Shown here: positions 37,501 through 49,100 of the stretch, in pieces
Layout: each line of letters begins with the position of its first letter
Numbering within the stretch: position 1 is the stretch's first letter
Assembly (NCBI RefSeq): GCF_000740895.1
Contig: NC_025263.1
Span: 1,488,001-1,552,000, forward strand
DNA from: Theileria orientalis strain Shintoku
Lineage: Eukaryota; Apicomplexa; Aconoidasida; Piroplasmida; Theileriidae
Direction: 5' to 3'
DNA length: 64,000 nt
Translations under genes and position numbers: made by a program
The notes under the pieces: model-generated
What the model was told of the DNA's origin: nothing
Databases searched by the model: none
The model's input: the letters and a program-made list of their open reading frames with translations, nothing else

Positions 37501-37740
37501 TCTAGTAACACTGGTTCCATTAACACGAACACCAACACTAGTAGCACTGTCACTACCAACACTATCTCTAGTAACACCAACACCAGCTCCACTGCAAACG
37601 CACTGGACAGTGTAGACTTCACTGGCGACAGGGACCCTTTCAACATGGACAAGCTGGCGAACAGCATAGTGCAGAACGTGTCGGTGGCGAGCGCGCGAGA
37701 GAACCGAGAGGACGACTTTCAGCAGTTCGACCCCTTTTAG
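34582..37740 (+). CDS. AP1G1: AP-1 complex gamma-adaptin
   Basis: A single exon of 1052 residues. The N-terminal trunk is a clear gamma-adaptin: VKDLIRNIRGSKTASEER, ECAKIRSSLNSD, RRRNISKLLFINLLGHPTNF, GQVECIKLIASSKFYDKRTGYL, and helices continuing to about residue 560. AP-1 sorts cargo with clathrin between trans-Golgi and endosomes; in apicomplexans it serves rhoptry and microneme biogenesis (known in related parasites). After the trunk comes a long low-complexity hinge, a short helical patch (about 775-860, with TKNLLNECEYLITCVGKLSQ), then Asn/Thr-rich repeats. I see no C-terminal ear (appendage) domain of about 120 residues. The protein ends FQQFDPF; DPF-type motifs bind clathrin-adaptor appendages, so the tail may act in trans. 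Confidence 0.9.
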   Translation: MSGSVKDLIRNIRGSKTASEERSVLAKECAKIRSSLNSDSLTSRRRNISKLLFINLLGHPTNFGQVECIKLIASSKFYDKRTGYLALNLLLNEDSEVLMLATNSIKIDLNDPNPYVREMALRALANVGTNEMLRELQYEIEANMAHNVPNIRKKATVCTVRMLRKEANRNLTPDSISVSLARSYLKYIETLVGDYDNGVKLAGLSLMSVMLDHYTEICDLNQFYELLIRALAQTLSTNQASFAVTIPAGSETFTHQSVFNDQALDDPFLKIKLLKQLKKVYLKLTSSRSQQPAGGGESGGNLLGDTASFDTRPLSYREKLYEVVSTIINSVKFDGNRNYAILLECVSAIDSDFGEERFNDLGKLVVKKFMSGKDNNVKYLALGIIMKLHNVNMVLGDTNWTIIVQSLKQPDMSIRKKALEVALKVVNGAILDPLLSYLYEYLLSADEDTRKESMYSIFNCVKKHSEDVAYKLQVFVKMFTIAGNSVQDLIMFEFIELLVSSGEEVRRRTTLELLKVLRHNMGQSALVKSSLYAVGEYYDLLSLEDLKNVFSTHVPLSARSGSGSRVNKAGDYAATPSAEYKSFGGLSEGVGGIRGSAHTSDARNGYADGTGLSKMTNETSVDLLLDLSTPTNRNSQSARRDYGTIYETTEDDLLLDVFSPENSASSNNEVNAVNAMNTAPTTNTGETFDLYDLATPKANLDITGVLGVGAVGVSGDLNLAYLESPARVDHPGSTSILNHPGSTSKRMNLNDTASPVRLEGGVSANNSQDYESMLVELMENVTMRLLTKNLLNECEYLITCVGKLSQKMPRQVESLRKILKRFRRHSNPELQQRSCELEIILKENIMSLATAAERPLSELYNEDEVASGSGGGSLLADDFADSVPVYGNENAKHNVGDVGGNLVLGNDNASNFGVGGNFGGDVADASNDRVSDIFDEFFSTSDSTSTQTRVTTTNTTTINMNTVNTTTINTSTISSNTGSINTNTNTSSTVTTNTISSNTNTSSTANALDSVDFTGDRDPFNMDKLANSIVQNVSVASARENREDDFQQFDPF

Positions 37741-38052
37741 TCCTGTAAACACCCGGCATGTGCAAACACACTAACATCACATGCCTACCACCAGTACACG
37801 ATTATGCACACCGTGTACGTCAAATGTTCTGACAATTCTCAATGTTTTTAGACAGTTGTCAATATATGTAATTAACCAATAGTTTGTGTAGACAGTTGTC
37901 AATATATGTAATTAACCAATAGTTTGTGTAGACAGTTGTCAATGTATGTAATTAACCAATAGTTTGTGTAGACAGTCGTCAATGGATGTAAATAGTGGCC
38001 GATATAGTACATTAACAAAATTCTAATATTAAAAAGTACCTTGGCAAGTTAC
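37741..38052. other. Convergent spacer with 40-bp tandem array
   Basis: Spacer between the stops of AP-1 gamma (+) and the ferlin (-). It holds a 40-bp direct repeat array (listed separately) and otherwise A+T-rich DNA. No gene. Confidence 0.7.
37851..37990. repeat. 40-bp tandem repeat, about 3.5 copies
   Basis: Units begin with GACAGTTGTC at 37851, 37891 and 37931, and with the variant GACAGTCGTC at 37971, where the array breaks off after about 20 bases. Copies are nearly identical, which suggests recent expansion. Confidence 0.95.
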
Positions 38053-41000
38053 TTAGAGTAAAATGGCAGGGTATATAAAGGCGATAACAACGAGCCAGAC
38101 GAGCATAAACAAGCATCCAACGATACGGAACTAAACATTCGTAGTCATTAGTGAAAATAGTGTCACCATTACTGGCCAGCTAGCTAAATATATTTTATAG
38201 ATAAGTGGTTAAGTAGCCAGACTGTCTCCGAAGATAGCTGCGTAAGATAAGAGACTTCCAACTGTAACTTACGTAGAGGTGGTAGCCCGAAAAGTCGATT
38301 GAAATGCCGGTGTGGGCAAGCCAGTCCTGCCACTGCCTACCAACGTTGGGGACGATGAGGTAGGGGTCACGGTTAGGTTCATCACGTCCAAGTCCAACCT
38401 GCACGTAGTTAGCATGAATATCAATAACAATGGAGTTAAATAGCGTTGGCGTTAGGTTGTGGTATAAATACCAATAACAATGGCGTTAAATACCAATAGC
38501 GTTAAATAGCATTGGCGTTAATACCAATGGCACTGGGCAGTGGTATAGGTAATAGCTGCTACCACGACTTACGTTCTTCGTGTTTGCCTCCGACTGCGTC
38601 AAGACGTGCAACGTCACGTGGACGAAGCCCGTTTGGGCCGACTTGGCGCTGGGATAGAGGGGAACCTCCCCGTCGACGCGGACCATGTTGCCGGTCGTGG
38701 ACACGATGTCGATGTAGCGGCTGAGCTCCAGGTTTGCGTCGCCGAGGAACGTGGGATTGCCGATCTTCCAGAAGTCGTAGAGCGACAGCTGAAGGTGGCA
38801 GGCCCCGAGCGGAGTCTTAACCTCCGGGTAGACGATCCTCCAGTTGAAACTGGCGTTGCCTGAGTCGCAGTTGTAGTGGATGTCCGTCCTCTGCTCAGTG
38901 TCATGGGAGCCCGAGTACGTGTGGCAGTCGAGCTTCGAGGCCACGTACAGGTCCAGCATGTCCTTTTTGTTTTCCGAATACGGAATCTTGGCGTCCCTGA
39001 CTGACCAGATGACGACCCTAAAGATTGATTAAGTGTCTTAACATGGTCTATGCCAGTATCTGATGGTAGTCGCTAATACCAGTATCTGATGGTAGTAACT
39101 GATGCTAGTAGATAGTACCAGTAACTAATAACAACAGCTAATAACAATAACTAATAACAACAGCTAATAACAATAAATGACTGCAGTCTGCTCATGGGCT
39201 TTACCTTATTTCCACTGAGGACGTTGGAGGAAGTGTGAGGTTGATGGTCTTGAGCATAGGGAACTTGTCGATCTTCGCGAGCTGCACGAGCACGTTGACG
39301 TGGCCCTGGACGCTGCCCTTGTCGCACAGCACTATCCGCTCGATGGGCACGTTGTCGTTCCTCTGCATACTCTGCCAAGTTTTACTGAACCACCTGTTCT
39401 CCAGGTCTATATACCCGGTGGCTATCAGACTCTCTACACTATCGCCTGCAAACAGGGTTACTAATGTTTTCAATATACATAGCTAATAATATCAATGTAT
39501 TACTATTGTTAATGATGGCACTAGTCAGTTGGTAAACTAATAATAGCAGTGAACTAATGTAGTTGATAGCAGTGAATTAATGTAGTTGATAGCGGTTAAT
39601 TAGTATATACAAGCTAATAGCCTGGAACTACTAAGCGTAAACTAACATCAACGATTAAATAAAAATAGCTAGCTAAATACCTTTTAAGGTCGTGGACGAC
39701 TCTATGGCCTTGAAGATGATCAGCGAGTGTTCTGGCAAAAACAGCTCACGTTCGTAGCTCTTGTTGATGTTCCTTATGAGGCCCTCAGAGTCGTCGAGGA
39801 GCTCCCGGCTCTCCCTGGAGGCTATTTCGACGGCCAGATATGTGCTCGAGTCCTCCTCGCTGCGCGGGAAGCTGGAGCACGAGAGGATGCAGAGGCGCAG
39901 CTTGAAGAGGTCGGACTTGAGTCCTCCCCGGAACGCCTGGAACATCTTGTCCGGCTGAACCGACACGTCCCTGTAGCGTGCCCCGCAAGAGGAATAGCTG
40001 TAGCCGCGCTCATCGGAGACGCTCAAAAAGTACTTTATGCTCGCCATTTCCACGTGGTCGACGCTGGAGGTCTTGGACCTGGTGTTTTCAGTGGCAGACG
40101 AAGCAGTGGCAGTGGGAGTTGCGGCGGCAGCTGTGAATGCGCCGTGCGACTTGTCAGTGCGTTCGTAGTCATAGGTGGCCCTGTCGCTCTCCAACAGCAG
40201 GTGCTTAATGCTGTAGGGCACGTCGGTCAGCATATCCTCGATGTTGGTGTCCGACACGAGGCTGTATGTCAGCGAGCTCGAGTTTTCCACCTTCCTTCCG
40301 TCGGCCGCTATGAGGATCTTGGGAGGAACTGAGGCGCTGACGCTTTCAAACTCGAGCGACTTCACCATCGTCTTGAACTGCCTGGTCTCCTGGAACTGCT
40401 GCAGGACCTCGGCGAGGCCGCCGTCGACGCCGCTTGACGACTTCTGAGTCAACGCGGTCAGCTGGTAGGAGCCCTTGTTGCCCACTGCCTGCAGAGCCTC
40501 AAAGGTCTCGAACATTTTTCTGGGCACCAGCGAGTACCTCAGGTCACGCAGGTACGGGTGCTTGTCGAGGCTGCTTCTGTTCTGGTAGAGCGGCATGCAG
40601 CAGTGGCCGAGGATCTCGTCCGAGTGCTCGGGCATGATCTTGAGCTCGAGCAGGGGGTCGAAGACTGCTGCCACCGGCGTCTTGAACTCCAGCGAGTGCA
40701 CTGCGAAGAGGTCGTAGTTCTTCTTGCCGTCGCTCACCCAGCTCGTGAAGAACTCTGACTTGCAGAGGAACTCGTAGTACTGCTCGTCGTCGGTGCAGAT
40801 GCCATAGTTCTGGACGCTCGCCCTGACGACGAGGTTCTCCTCGACCAGGGCGCCCTTCCGCGCCTGCCCAGCCTCGAGCCCGTGTTTGCTTTGGCTGTTT
40901 TGGTTGCTTTGTTTGCCGTGGTTGCTCTGGTTCCCGTAACTCCCAAAATTCCTGAGGTTCCTGATTCCGAGGAGGCCGAGCTTGACGGTGGTGTTCTGGA

Positions 41001-43584
41001 CGTCCGGCAGCATCTGGAACTTGGGCACCGCCCTCACTGCGGACTTGGCGACGAGGTCGACGAAGAGCAGCAGCTTGCAGTCCCCGATCTTGAGCCACCT
41101 CGGAACGCCGCCGGTCCTGTCGTGGGCCTTGGCTGAGCTGATGAGTCTGTTGTAGGTCACAACTGCGCTGCACAGCATGTCCGTGACGTCCACCCTCACG
41201 CGCCTCTTCACCAGCTTGCCGTGCTTCCCGTTGTCACCCTTCGAGTTGCGCTCCCCGGGCTCGGTCGAATACACGTTTCTCTCCTCCTTGGCGTTCCGGT
41301 TCAGCGTCACCAGGATGGGAACGTTGGGGACAATGTTGTTCACGGGCGTGTGCGCAGATACTGGCATGCTCAGGCACTCCATGAAGACTGGGAAGAGCGA
41401 CCTCGTCCGCCGCGAGGACGTGGTCCTCCTCCGGCCGTCGCACACCACGGACACTGAGACGTTTTCGTAAATGCGGTCCATCTTGGCGCTGTAGACGTAA
41501 AGCCGCAGCTCGTAGTCCATTAGCACCAGCGAGGCCCTCCGGCTGTGCGACGCAACCCTGAACTGCTTGTTTGCGGACGAGTTCAGCGAAGTCGAGTAGA
41601 ACATCTCCTTTTCCAGGCTAAGCAGCACGTTCAGAAAGGAGGGGTTGGCGGTGAAGCTTCCCGCGGACTCCGACCTGCCGGACGGGTGCTCAGTGTCCGC
41701 AGTGCTCACGCTGCTGGTCCTGGAAAGGCCCCTGCTGGCGTTGTCCAGGTCCGACAACAGGTTGAGAGTATTCGTAATAATATTGTCAGGCAAGTTGCGC
41801 TCAGCCGTGGTCAGCGACAGCCACACGGGCACCTTGACCATGTTTGGCTTGTAGCTGGCCAGGTCGTCGAAGGTGAACTTGGAGGACCCGAGGACAGTCA
41901 CGTTCTTCTCCCCGGTCCTCCTGGCGAGCACGCGCACGAAAATGTACCAGCGCTCCTCAGCCTTGTAGGCCACGAGGAGCTCCATTGGGTTGAGTCTGCC
42001 CTGAACGGAGTCGAAGTTGCAGACCCAGCCCATGCCCTGGCGGCCGTCGAAGTCGTCCATCGAGTACAGGCTCGACCCAAAGTACTCCTCGTTCACGTAG
42101 TTCTTCATGCCCCTGCCCAGAAAGTCGATGTCTTTCCTCACTGCGCTCGCCATCGCGCTCCGGAAGGAGACCGTTTGCCAGTCGGTGGCGCTCGTGTAAG
42201 GCCCGCACGACAGCTCTAGGCAGATCTCGAAGGGCTCGGTGAACGAGAAGTCGTTCGAGGACTCTACGAAGAAAACGTCGCAGAAAATCCGCGTGGGACT
42301 CGGAGAGAGCGGGTCCAGCTGGTGCGAAGCGACCACGTGGGCCCTCAGAATGTCAGACAACTTGTTGATCCTCTTCACGCTCGCGCTCATCAGAATGCGC
42401 CCGGCGTACGACTCGTTGATGCCGGACTTGACTGCGATGTTGTCCTCAGCGTCGTTGTCGAGCTTCTGGTCCTCAGAACCAGCTATCACGCTCGTTATGA
42501 AGTCGGACTCTGAGGTCCTGTAGAAGTTGAACCAGCGGGCCTTCTGCTTGGTGGACCTGAGCTTGGAGAGTGAGAAAACGCCCTCGGCGAGGAGCTTTGA
42601 GCTCACGGGGCGCTTACCGGCTGAGTTTTTCGAAAAAATCGAGGAAAGCTCGAGCGAGTAGCCCTTCCAAACCCTGAGAATTATGTTGTCCTCCAGAGTG
42701 GGCTCGCCGACGGTCACGCGAATGGGCATGAGGAAGCACTGGTTGAAGGTGTAGTTGGAGCGCCGGAGCTCAGTGTTGTAGTCGAGCAGCCTGGTCTTGG
42801 AGCCCATGTAGCTGGAGATCTTCTCACCAAGGAGGTCCAGCGACGACTTGTTCTCGAGGGACTCGCCAGCAGGGCCGACGTCGGAAGCGCGTTCGAAGCC
42901 GCTGCTGATCCCCTTCACCTTAATGGGCCTGCTGAACTCTAGCCGGCAGCCGGCGTACTCGCACGTTATGTGCGGAGTGAACCCGAAGGCGCACGTCTCA
43001 ACGTCCTCCAAGGAGTACACGTTTATGTACAGGTGGAAGTATTTGTAGACCTTGGAGTCGTCGACGGCAAAGGAGTTTCTGTGGACCAGTGGGCTGGTCA
43101 GAGGAGGTATCTCCAGGTTGGTCTTCCGCCGCACCTCGAGCTCCTTGGTCACAGAGGGCTGGGCGTTATTGAGGGCCTCGTGAGAGAGGTCGTAGGCGTT
43201 GACGGTGACAGTCAAGTACCCGACGATCGACACGGAATTGGGGGCAGTGAGGGGAATGCGTCCAGAGAACGTGTTGTTCTTGCACGTCGAAATGAGCTTT
43301 AGCTGCAGGCCGGCAGAGCCGAGAGTGTCGTTGCGCCAGAACGCGTTGGCGGACTGTAGCTCGAACTCAATCACTCCAGAATTCCACGATTTTTGCGAGG
43401 CCTCTATGTTGTTCCACTGGCAGCTCTCGTCCCAGCAGGCCACGACGGTTTTTGCGGGCTTCACGGTGGTGGAAAACTCGCTGTCGAAGCAACGTACCAC
43501 GACCAGAGGGTCGATGGGCGTCTTGACCCTTATCGAGGAGAAAAAGGCCTCGTGAACCGTAAAACCCACGCTGTAGCGAGGCAT
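38053..43584 (-). CDS. Ferlin (multi-C2, C-terminal anchor)
   Basis: Five exons: 43584-39681, 39445-39205, 39017-38573, 38398-38273, 38130-38053. Introns are 235, 187, 174 and 142 bp. The frame closes to 1597 residues. Several C2-like beta domains are spread along the protein. The ferlin signature is in exon 3: RVVIWSVRDAKIPY, then DIHYNCDSGNASFNWRIVYP (the family's D-x-H-x-x-x-x-x-x-G-x-x-x-F-N-W-R). Exon 4 has the tail motif GLGRDEPNRDPYL. Exon 5 encodes 25 residues that form one membrane span and the stop, so it is a tail anchor. Ferlins drive Ca-dependent membrane fusion; in Toxoplasma FER1 and FER2 act in microneme and rhoptry secretion. Acidic Ca ligands could not be checked for each C2, so Ca binding is open. 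Confidence 0.88.
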
Positions 43585-43925
43585 GGCTAAAATACATGAA
43601 TGTGTAGGTGTTTATACATTATTAGTGCATTCACAACGTAGGCTTCGGCCCAAAACAAGAAGTTGTCTTTTTTACAACTTAAGCCAGCACAAGTAAAATT
43701 TAGTAAGCACAGGAGAACTGAAACAATTTTAAAATATTGTACACGGAATTTAATGAAAATGTGTGAGACTGCGAGTTCAGAAGCGCTGTCGGCAGCGCGT
43801 GAGGCTCCACACAACATCCTCTTCCGTGTCAGAAGAATAAGTTAATAACGAGTGCGAAAATGAGTAAAATGAAACCTAGTGCGTTGAAAGCGCATTTTTG
43901 AGGCCGCCTTCTGGAAGGTGAGCGT
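43585..43925. other. Spacer upstream of ferlin
   Basis: 341 bp between the ferlin start (-) and the stop of the next minus-strand gene. No ORF or RNA recognised; it probably contains the ferlin promoter. Confidence 0.5.
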
Positions 43926-44541
43926 TTAGCCGCCCTGGGTCATCCTGTTGATGGAATACAGCGTGTTCAGGTTCTGAATGAGCTCATCGTCGACCCTGAC
44001 GTCGCAGAAGTTGAACATTCCGGAGAGTATCTTCGCCCAGGGCCTGAAGAAGCACATTTCCGGGGCAGGAGCAAAATACCTCACTTCGCTCGTGGAGCTA
44101 GCGTTGACAATCGAGCTCAGTATGTTCAGGTAGTTGTCCCCCAGCTCAGCCCTGAGCTTCATTACTGAGTGGATGCAGAACGACTTCAGCTCTGGCAACT
44201 CGGTTAAGCGTCCAACTAACCTATGAACTCCTTCAGCAGGTTTGTCGTCCTTTCCTCGTTGGAGTACAGGTTCCCAATGATGTCGAACAGGACGTTGTTC
44301 TGGATCTCGAGAATCTGCACCCTCGGAAGCAGCTCGTCGTAGGCCCTCCGGATCTGGCTGTACTTCTCGAAAAGGCTCATGTAGTGGACCTTATAGAACT
44401 CTGAAAATGTGTTACTTTGGGCTATGAAGCAGCAGCAGAGCGCACGGTCATTCTCAAGGACATATGCAGAGTTGGGATCTATTCACACATCTGTAAGTTA
44501 CCTTTCTGGCTCGTGAACTTATCGCTGTTTGCCATTGCCAT
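43926..44541 (-). CDS. Small protein of unknown function (161 aa)
   Basis: Three exons: 44541-44502, 44400-44221, 44191-43926, with introns of 101 and 29 bp, both phase 1. Product 161 residues; a second ATG at 44535 would shorten it by two. I do not recognise the family. It looks mostly helical, with EKYSQIRRAYDELLPRVQIL giving a coiled-coil-like stretch (residues about 25-45) followed by a second helical half and an aromatic patch FAPAPEMCFFRPWAKILSG. No signal peptide or membrane span. Splice borders are canonical and the frame closes, so I believe the gene is real. The size and helical make-up would suit a subunit of a larger complex. Confidence 0.6.
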
Positions 44542-44802
44542 GGATTTCTAAAGTAAAATTTTGCTCCGGACACGAACCCTCAAAGAAGCAGGCCTGCAAG
44601 CTGTGTTCTTGTTTATTTCGTCGAGTCCCTTCAGCAAACTAGCCTTCAAATCTATCGGCTCGGAGTTTTTTAATCCTCTTTTTTGTACCCTTTTGGTGTG
44701 CACTTCGCCTTGCAATAAGATTAACTCGGTAAAAATACCTTCAGTGTTAAAACTGATAGTCCTTGCTTGTGTTTTGTACGTTATCGATTGTACCCGGTTT
44801 AT

Positions 44803-45467
44803 CTACGGAAAAAAATAGTTTTGCAAAATGTGAACACGCACCCTTGTTTTAAGCTCCGTCAGCGACTCACCATACGGTTCAGTGCAATTAATAAATTTTT
44901 CTGCGATTTCGTTAAAATGTGTCCAGAAAATGTTACCTTTGTTTATAAAGTTGAACGATTCACCCAACTGTTTCGTAGGATTAGGAGTTAGCTCTATGCC
45001 TTCCAAGTCCCACTCATTCAACAGTGATATTCTACTGTTCACCCTGTTCTTTATTCTATTCTCGTAAATCAAGTCCATTACATTGAAGCCTATGCTATTG
45101 AATTTATTAAGTGAGTTTTTATCATGGATAGGATTTTCAGTAAGCCTGGGTTCCCTAAGCTCGTTGATTCTCCTTGATTCCTCGACGATATCGTTAAACA
45201 GAATCCTATATTCAAGGCCCCTAGGTGTATATATAGAATCATGAAAGTATTTAAACGTATATTCGATACGAACGTTAATTGTCTATCGCCTCTCCTGTAT
45301 CTAATCGAGGACTCAGAGGAGTATTCACATGGTATTTTATTTATTATTTTAGATAAATGGTCTAACTTAATGGCCAAAACGTAATTTAAGACTGACTCCT
45401 GGGAAACATTAACTTGAGGATTTAGCTGGTTCTGTAAGTCAGCTAATTCCAGTTGATAGTTTAACAT
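44803..45467 (-). CDS. Protein of unknown function, model uncertain
   Basis: The start (45467) and end (44803) lie in different frames. Both frames look coding: MLNYQLELADLQNQLNPQ at the front, and EYRILFNDIVEESRRINELR through MDLIYENRIKNRVNSRISLL at the back. Joining 45467-45274 to 45220-44803 with a 53-bp intron (donor GTTCGT, acceptor CACCTAG) restores one frame and gives 203 residues. The donor is weak; the obvious GTATCG donor 4 bases downstream gives a stop. A one-base sequencing error or real frameshift near 45240-45290 is the alternative. It is helical, polar and without a membrane span; family not recognised. Confidence 0.45.
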
Positions 45468-46112
45468 TCTTTACACATATAAAATAATACATTTATGCAT
45501 AATACATAAATAGCTAGCCAGAATGTAAAGAAGACTAAATCACCATAAATTGTTTAAATATTGTTAATAATGTGAATAATATTAACAGATATATATATGT
45601 ATTATTATAAACAATGTGTAAAAAATTTGTATACAAACAAAAACATTAAATGTACTAAACAGAATTGTAGAAATGATATTTTAAAATGTATATTAGTGTA
45701 TTAATTATCAATTATAAAAGAGGAATCATGGAAGGAAAGAAGAAAAGGTAACGGAATAACTAGTTTATTAGAAAAGAAACCTTGCGATTTTAGTAAAATT
45801 GGTGATATTCTATAAATGAAATATTATGAGTTGTTGAATGATTTAATTTATAATGATTTTATATTTTTATAATAAATTAAACATATTGAGTTTGTTTGAT
45901 CCCCATGTGTAAATTAAAATCGCCAAATCACGACTATAACCTTACACATTAAAGTAATTTTTGGTTATATAAAATTTAAATAAACAAAAGTATGTGAAAA
46001 ATATGATTTAAGTCTTGAGGGTTTGTAATCCCAAGCAGTAGAATGTGTAAACTAGCACAAAAACAACATCATAAACAAGGCTATCAAATTGGACTAGCCA
46101 TACATGTAAAAT
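45468..46112. other. A+T-rich divergent spacer
   Basis: 645 bp between the start of the unknown minus-strand gene and the CCp gene. Very A+T-rich with no ORF, repeat array or RNA recognised. It presumably holds the CCp promoter, which in related parasites is active in sexual stages. Confidence 0.5.
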
Positions 46113-49100
46113 ATGAAAAAAGTGAAAAAATACAGTATAATTAACTTGTGTCTTTTAATTATACTTAAAGTGGAGTGTATTTGGTACCTCGAGAATCCAA
46201 ATGGTATGAGCATATTCATCATATTTTTTAGAACGTATAGGCCCAGAAAATGGTACAACACCAGTACCAGAACCTGCTGTGCCAGTAGGAGGAGGAAATC
46301 AAACAATTCCAAGTCAACCTGGTCAACCTCCTCCAAATAAAGAGGCGCTGAATTCAAATGATATTCAAGATGGAATAATCGTAAATAAAACTTTATTCGG
46401 AGGAGTGCACGCGGAATCTGACTCGACATTCAAGGCGTTAGTAAAAGAAAGAAAAATAAAATAAATGTGTAGAGTTGGAACGGGAGGATTTCGAAAGTAT
46501 GATGCGTCAAACGCATTGACACGAGGAGGAGGATATTGGTGCAGCGAACATGATTTGATGAACGATAGAATAGTAAAATGGACAGCAACACTGAAAACGA
46601 GTTTAGTGTTAAGAGGAGTGAAGATATATTGGCAGTATTCACCATCATACGGTAAGTGGAATGAAGGATAAAAGTTACTAGTGTCCATATGGGTGTCGAA
46701 CGAAGAAAACGGGCAATTCGTGCAAGTGTTGCCCTTTCAGTCATGCGAAAATGGTATTTTATGAGTGATTTACGTGAAATTGTAGTTGGAGAGGAGCAGG
46801 AGCTGATATTTCCGAAGAAAATAAGAGCAAAGTATGTTCAAATAAGAATGAAGGGACAAGTGAATGGATACTTCGGAATAACATTTGTCCAGTTCATAGG
46901 AGAGGAGAATCCAGTGTTCAGAATACAGTCAGGAATAACATCAGTGGAGGTAGGGAGAAGGAGTAGTTGATGATTTAAATGCGTAGGATATGTGCCTGCA
47001 AGTGGACACGACGGGAGAGGTGGTGCTGGAGAGTTGCATAACGGCAATATCGAAGTTTGAGTTCAAGGACGTGTGGAGATATAACAATAAGAGTAGGTGG
47101 TCGAGAGATTAATGATGGTGTAGGACAAGTGTATAGCCCAGTATCAAACCTGTGCCTGACGTTGGAAAACAACGTAGAAACTGAAGGAGGAACGTTGAGA
47201 ATGTTGCCGTGCAAGAATGAAAAGGGAGAAGATTACACGGATGGAAGAAACTCGTGGACATTTACGTCGAATAATCAAATTAAAATGAGGAGGCCAGGAA
47301 ACCTGTGCTTATCGCAAAAGGGCTCATCAGCAGGAATGGCAAACGTGGCACTCAATAAAATAGCAAAATCCAATTACTCGATACTGAATAAGGAGGAAAA
47401 CGCAGCGGAGAGAGCATTGGACGGAAACGCAAAGAGCTACTGGGTATCGAGGAAGTTTAAGCTGGAGGAGGGGAGGACGGTGGATTTCATAATAGACCTG
47501 CAGGAAAGTTATAAGCTGCAGACAATAAAGGTGGACTGGCACTATCCAGCACTGAGTTACAACATATACACGAAAAACGAAGTAGAGTGGGAGTTGTCGA
47601 AGAACGTGGGAGCGAACACGTTGAAGAGCACAATAGATTATTTGAACGATAAGCAAGCGCAGTACATAAAGATAGAGATGATGAAAATTAACCCGGAATA
47701 CAGGTGAGTGATTGCTTAAACGTAATTGTAATAAAACAAATTAGCGACGAGAGTGGATATGCGCAGTACGGAATAGGTAACGTGGCAGTGTACACGAATA
47801 AGCTTAAGACGATAGTGGAGCCGTGTGAAACAGCAAGACACTCAAAGGACGCAAGAGATAAGTATTTCCTAGAGTCGGTGCACAAATTGGACATGAAAAA
47901 CATACTGCCAATAAAAAAAGCAGAAGAAAAAATAGAAGATATGGTTAAGAAAATAGAAGCGAAGTTGGCAGAAATAGAGAAGCTGAACGCGAAGATATCA
48001 AAGTGTAAAAATAGGCACGAAAGTTACTACAATAAGGTGGAGCAGATGAAGAGAGTGTACAAAACGAGTTTGGAAAAGTTATCGCAAGTGGACGTGCACG
48101 TGACACCGATAAAGGCAGCAGAGTGGGAGAAGAGAGAGTTCACGGACTGCGTCCAGATAAAAAACCTGGGAGAAAACAAGCCGAGTGGGTTCTACGACAT
48201 AACACCAGTGTGCGGGAGCGAGAAGGTGAGAGTGTACTGCGACATGTACACTGGGTCGTCGTACTACGTAACGAGTAAGTTGAAGCCACGAATATGAAGT
48301 ATTTGTGTAGTATATTTGTAATAGTTACAATAGTGATAACGGTATTGGTGGTAGTAGTAATAGCGCTAGTGGTAATACCGGTAATAGCAACAACATACCA
48401 AAAGTAATAACATAACCGCCAATATGAATAATAATGTATAACATAACCGCCAATATGAATAATAATGTATACCATAACCGCCAATAAGAATAATGTAGCA
48501 ATGGATGACGGGCACAGAGTGGGCCTGTCGGACGTGGTGGACGAGTGTGCCAAATACGGGCTGCATCCGCTCCACATTCAGCACGAAAAACAGGTGGATT
48601 CACTGGCGATCATGCTGAAGACGATGGAAGTGCCGCCAGGAAGCCTGTTCCCAATCGCAGTAAAGGTGGGACAGACGCTGAGGTCACTGGACCTGAAGGT
48701 GGACGTGTCGAAGTACGTGAGCGTGGAGGACCTGGAAGAGGGAAACGTGCTGGGAGTGAAGAAGGAGGGAGCGGAGATGTACGACGGAAGAGACAAGGAC
48801 ATGGCAGGAGTAATATGCTCGACGAACTATTCGAGCGTAAAATTGCCGGAAGAGATTCCAGGGGTAGGGTGCGGAACGAGAATAACGGACGAAGCGAGCT
48901 TCCCGAAGAAACCAGGCTCAAAGTTTAAGATAAGGTGCCCGCAAAACTGCCACGAAACTAACGATAACTACGAAGTGGAAGGAGGCAAGGACGGACTGTA
49001 CTCATTTAACAGCTCGCTGTGCCTAGCAGCAATACACGCGGGAGAGTACGATGATAAGGCGGCACTGCAAGTGGAAATATTCGCGTCGCCAGAGGAGCTG

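Noticed and set aside
41545..42219. 224-residue plus-strand frame opposite the ferlin
   Set aside because: Antisense shadow of C2-domain coding sequence without recognisable features.
44561..44818. 85-residue hydrophobic plus-strand frame
   Set aside because: It sits in the short spacer between two minus-strand genes, begins inside the probable promoter, and has no family resemblance.
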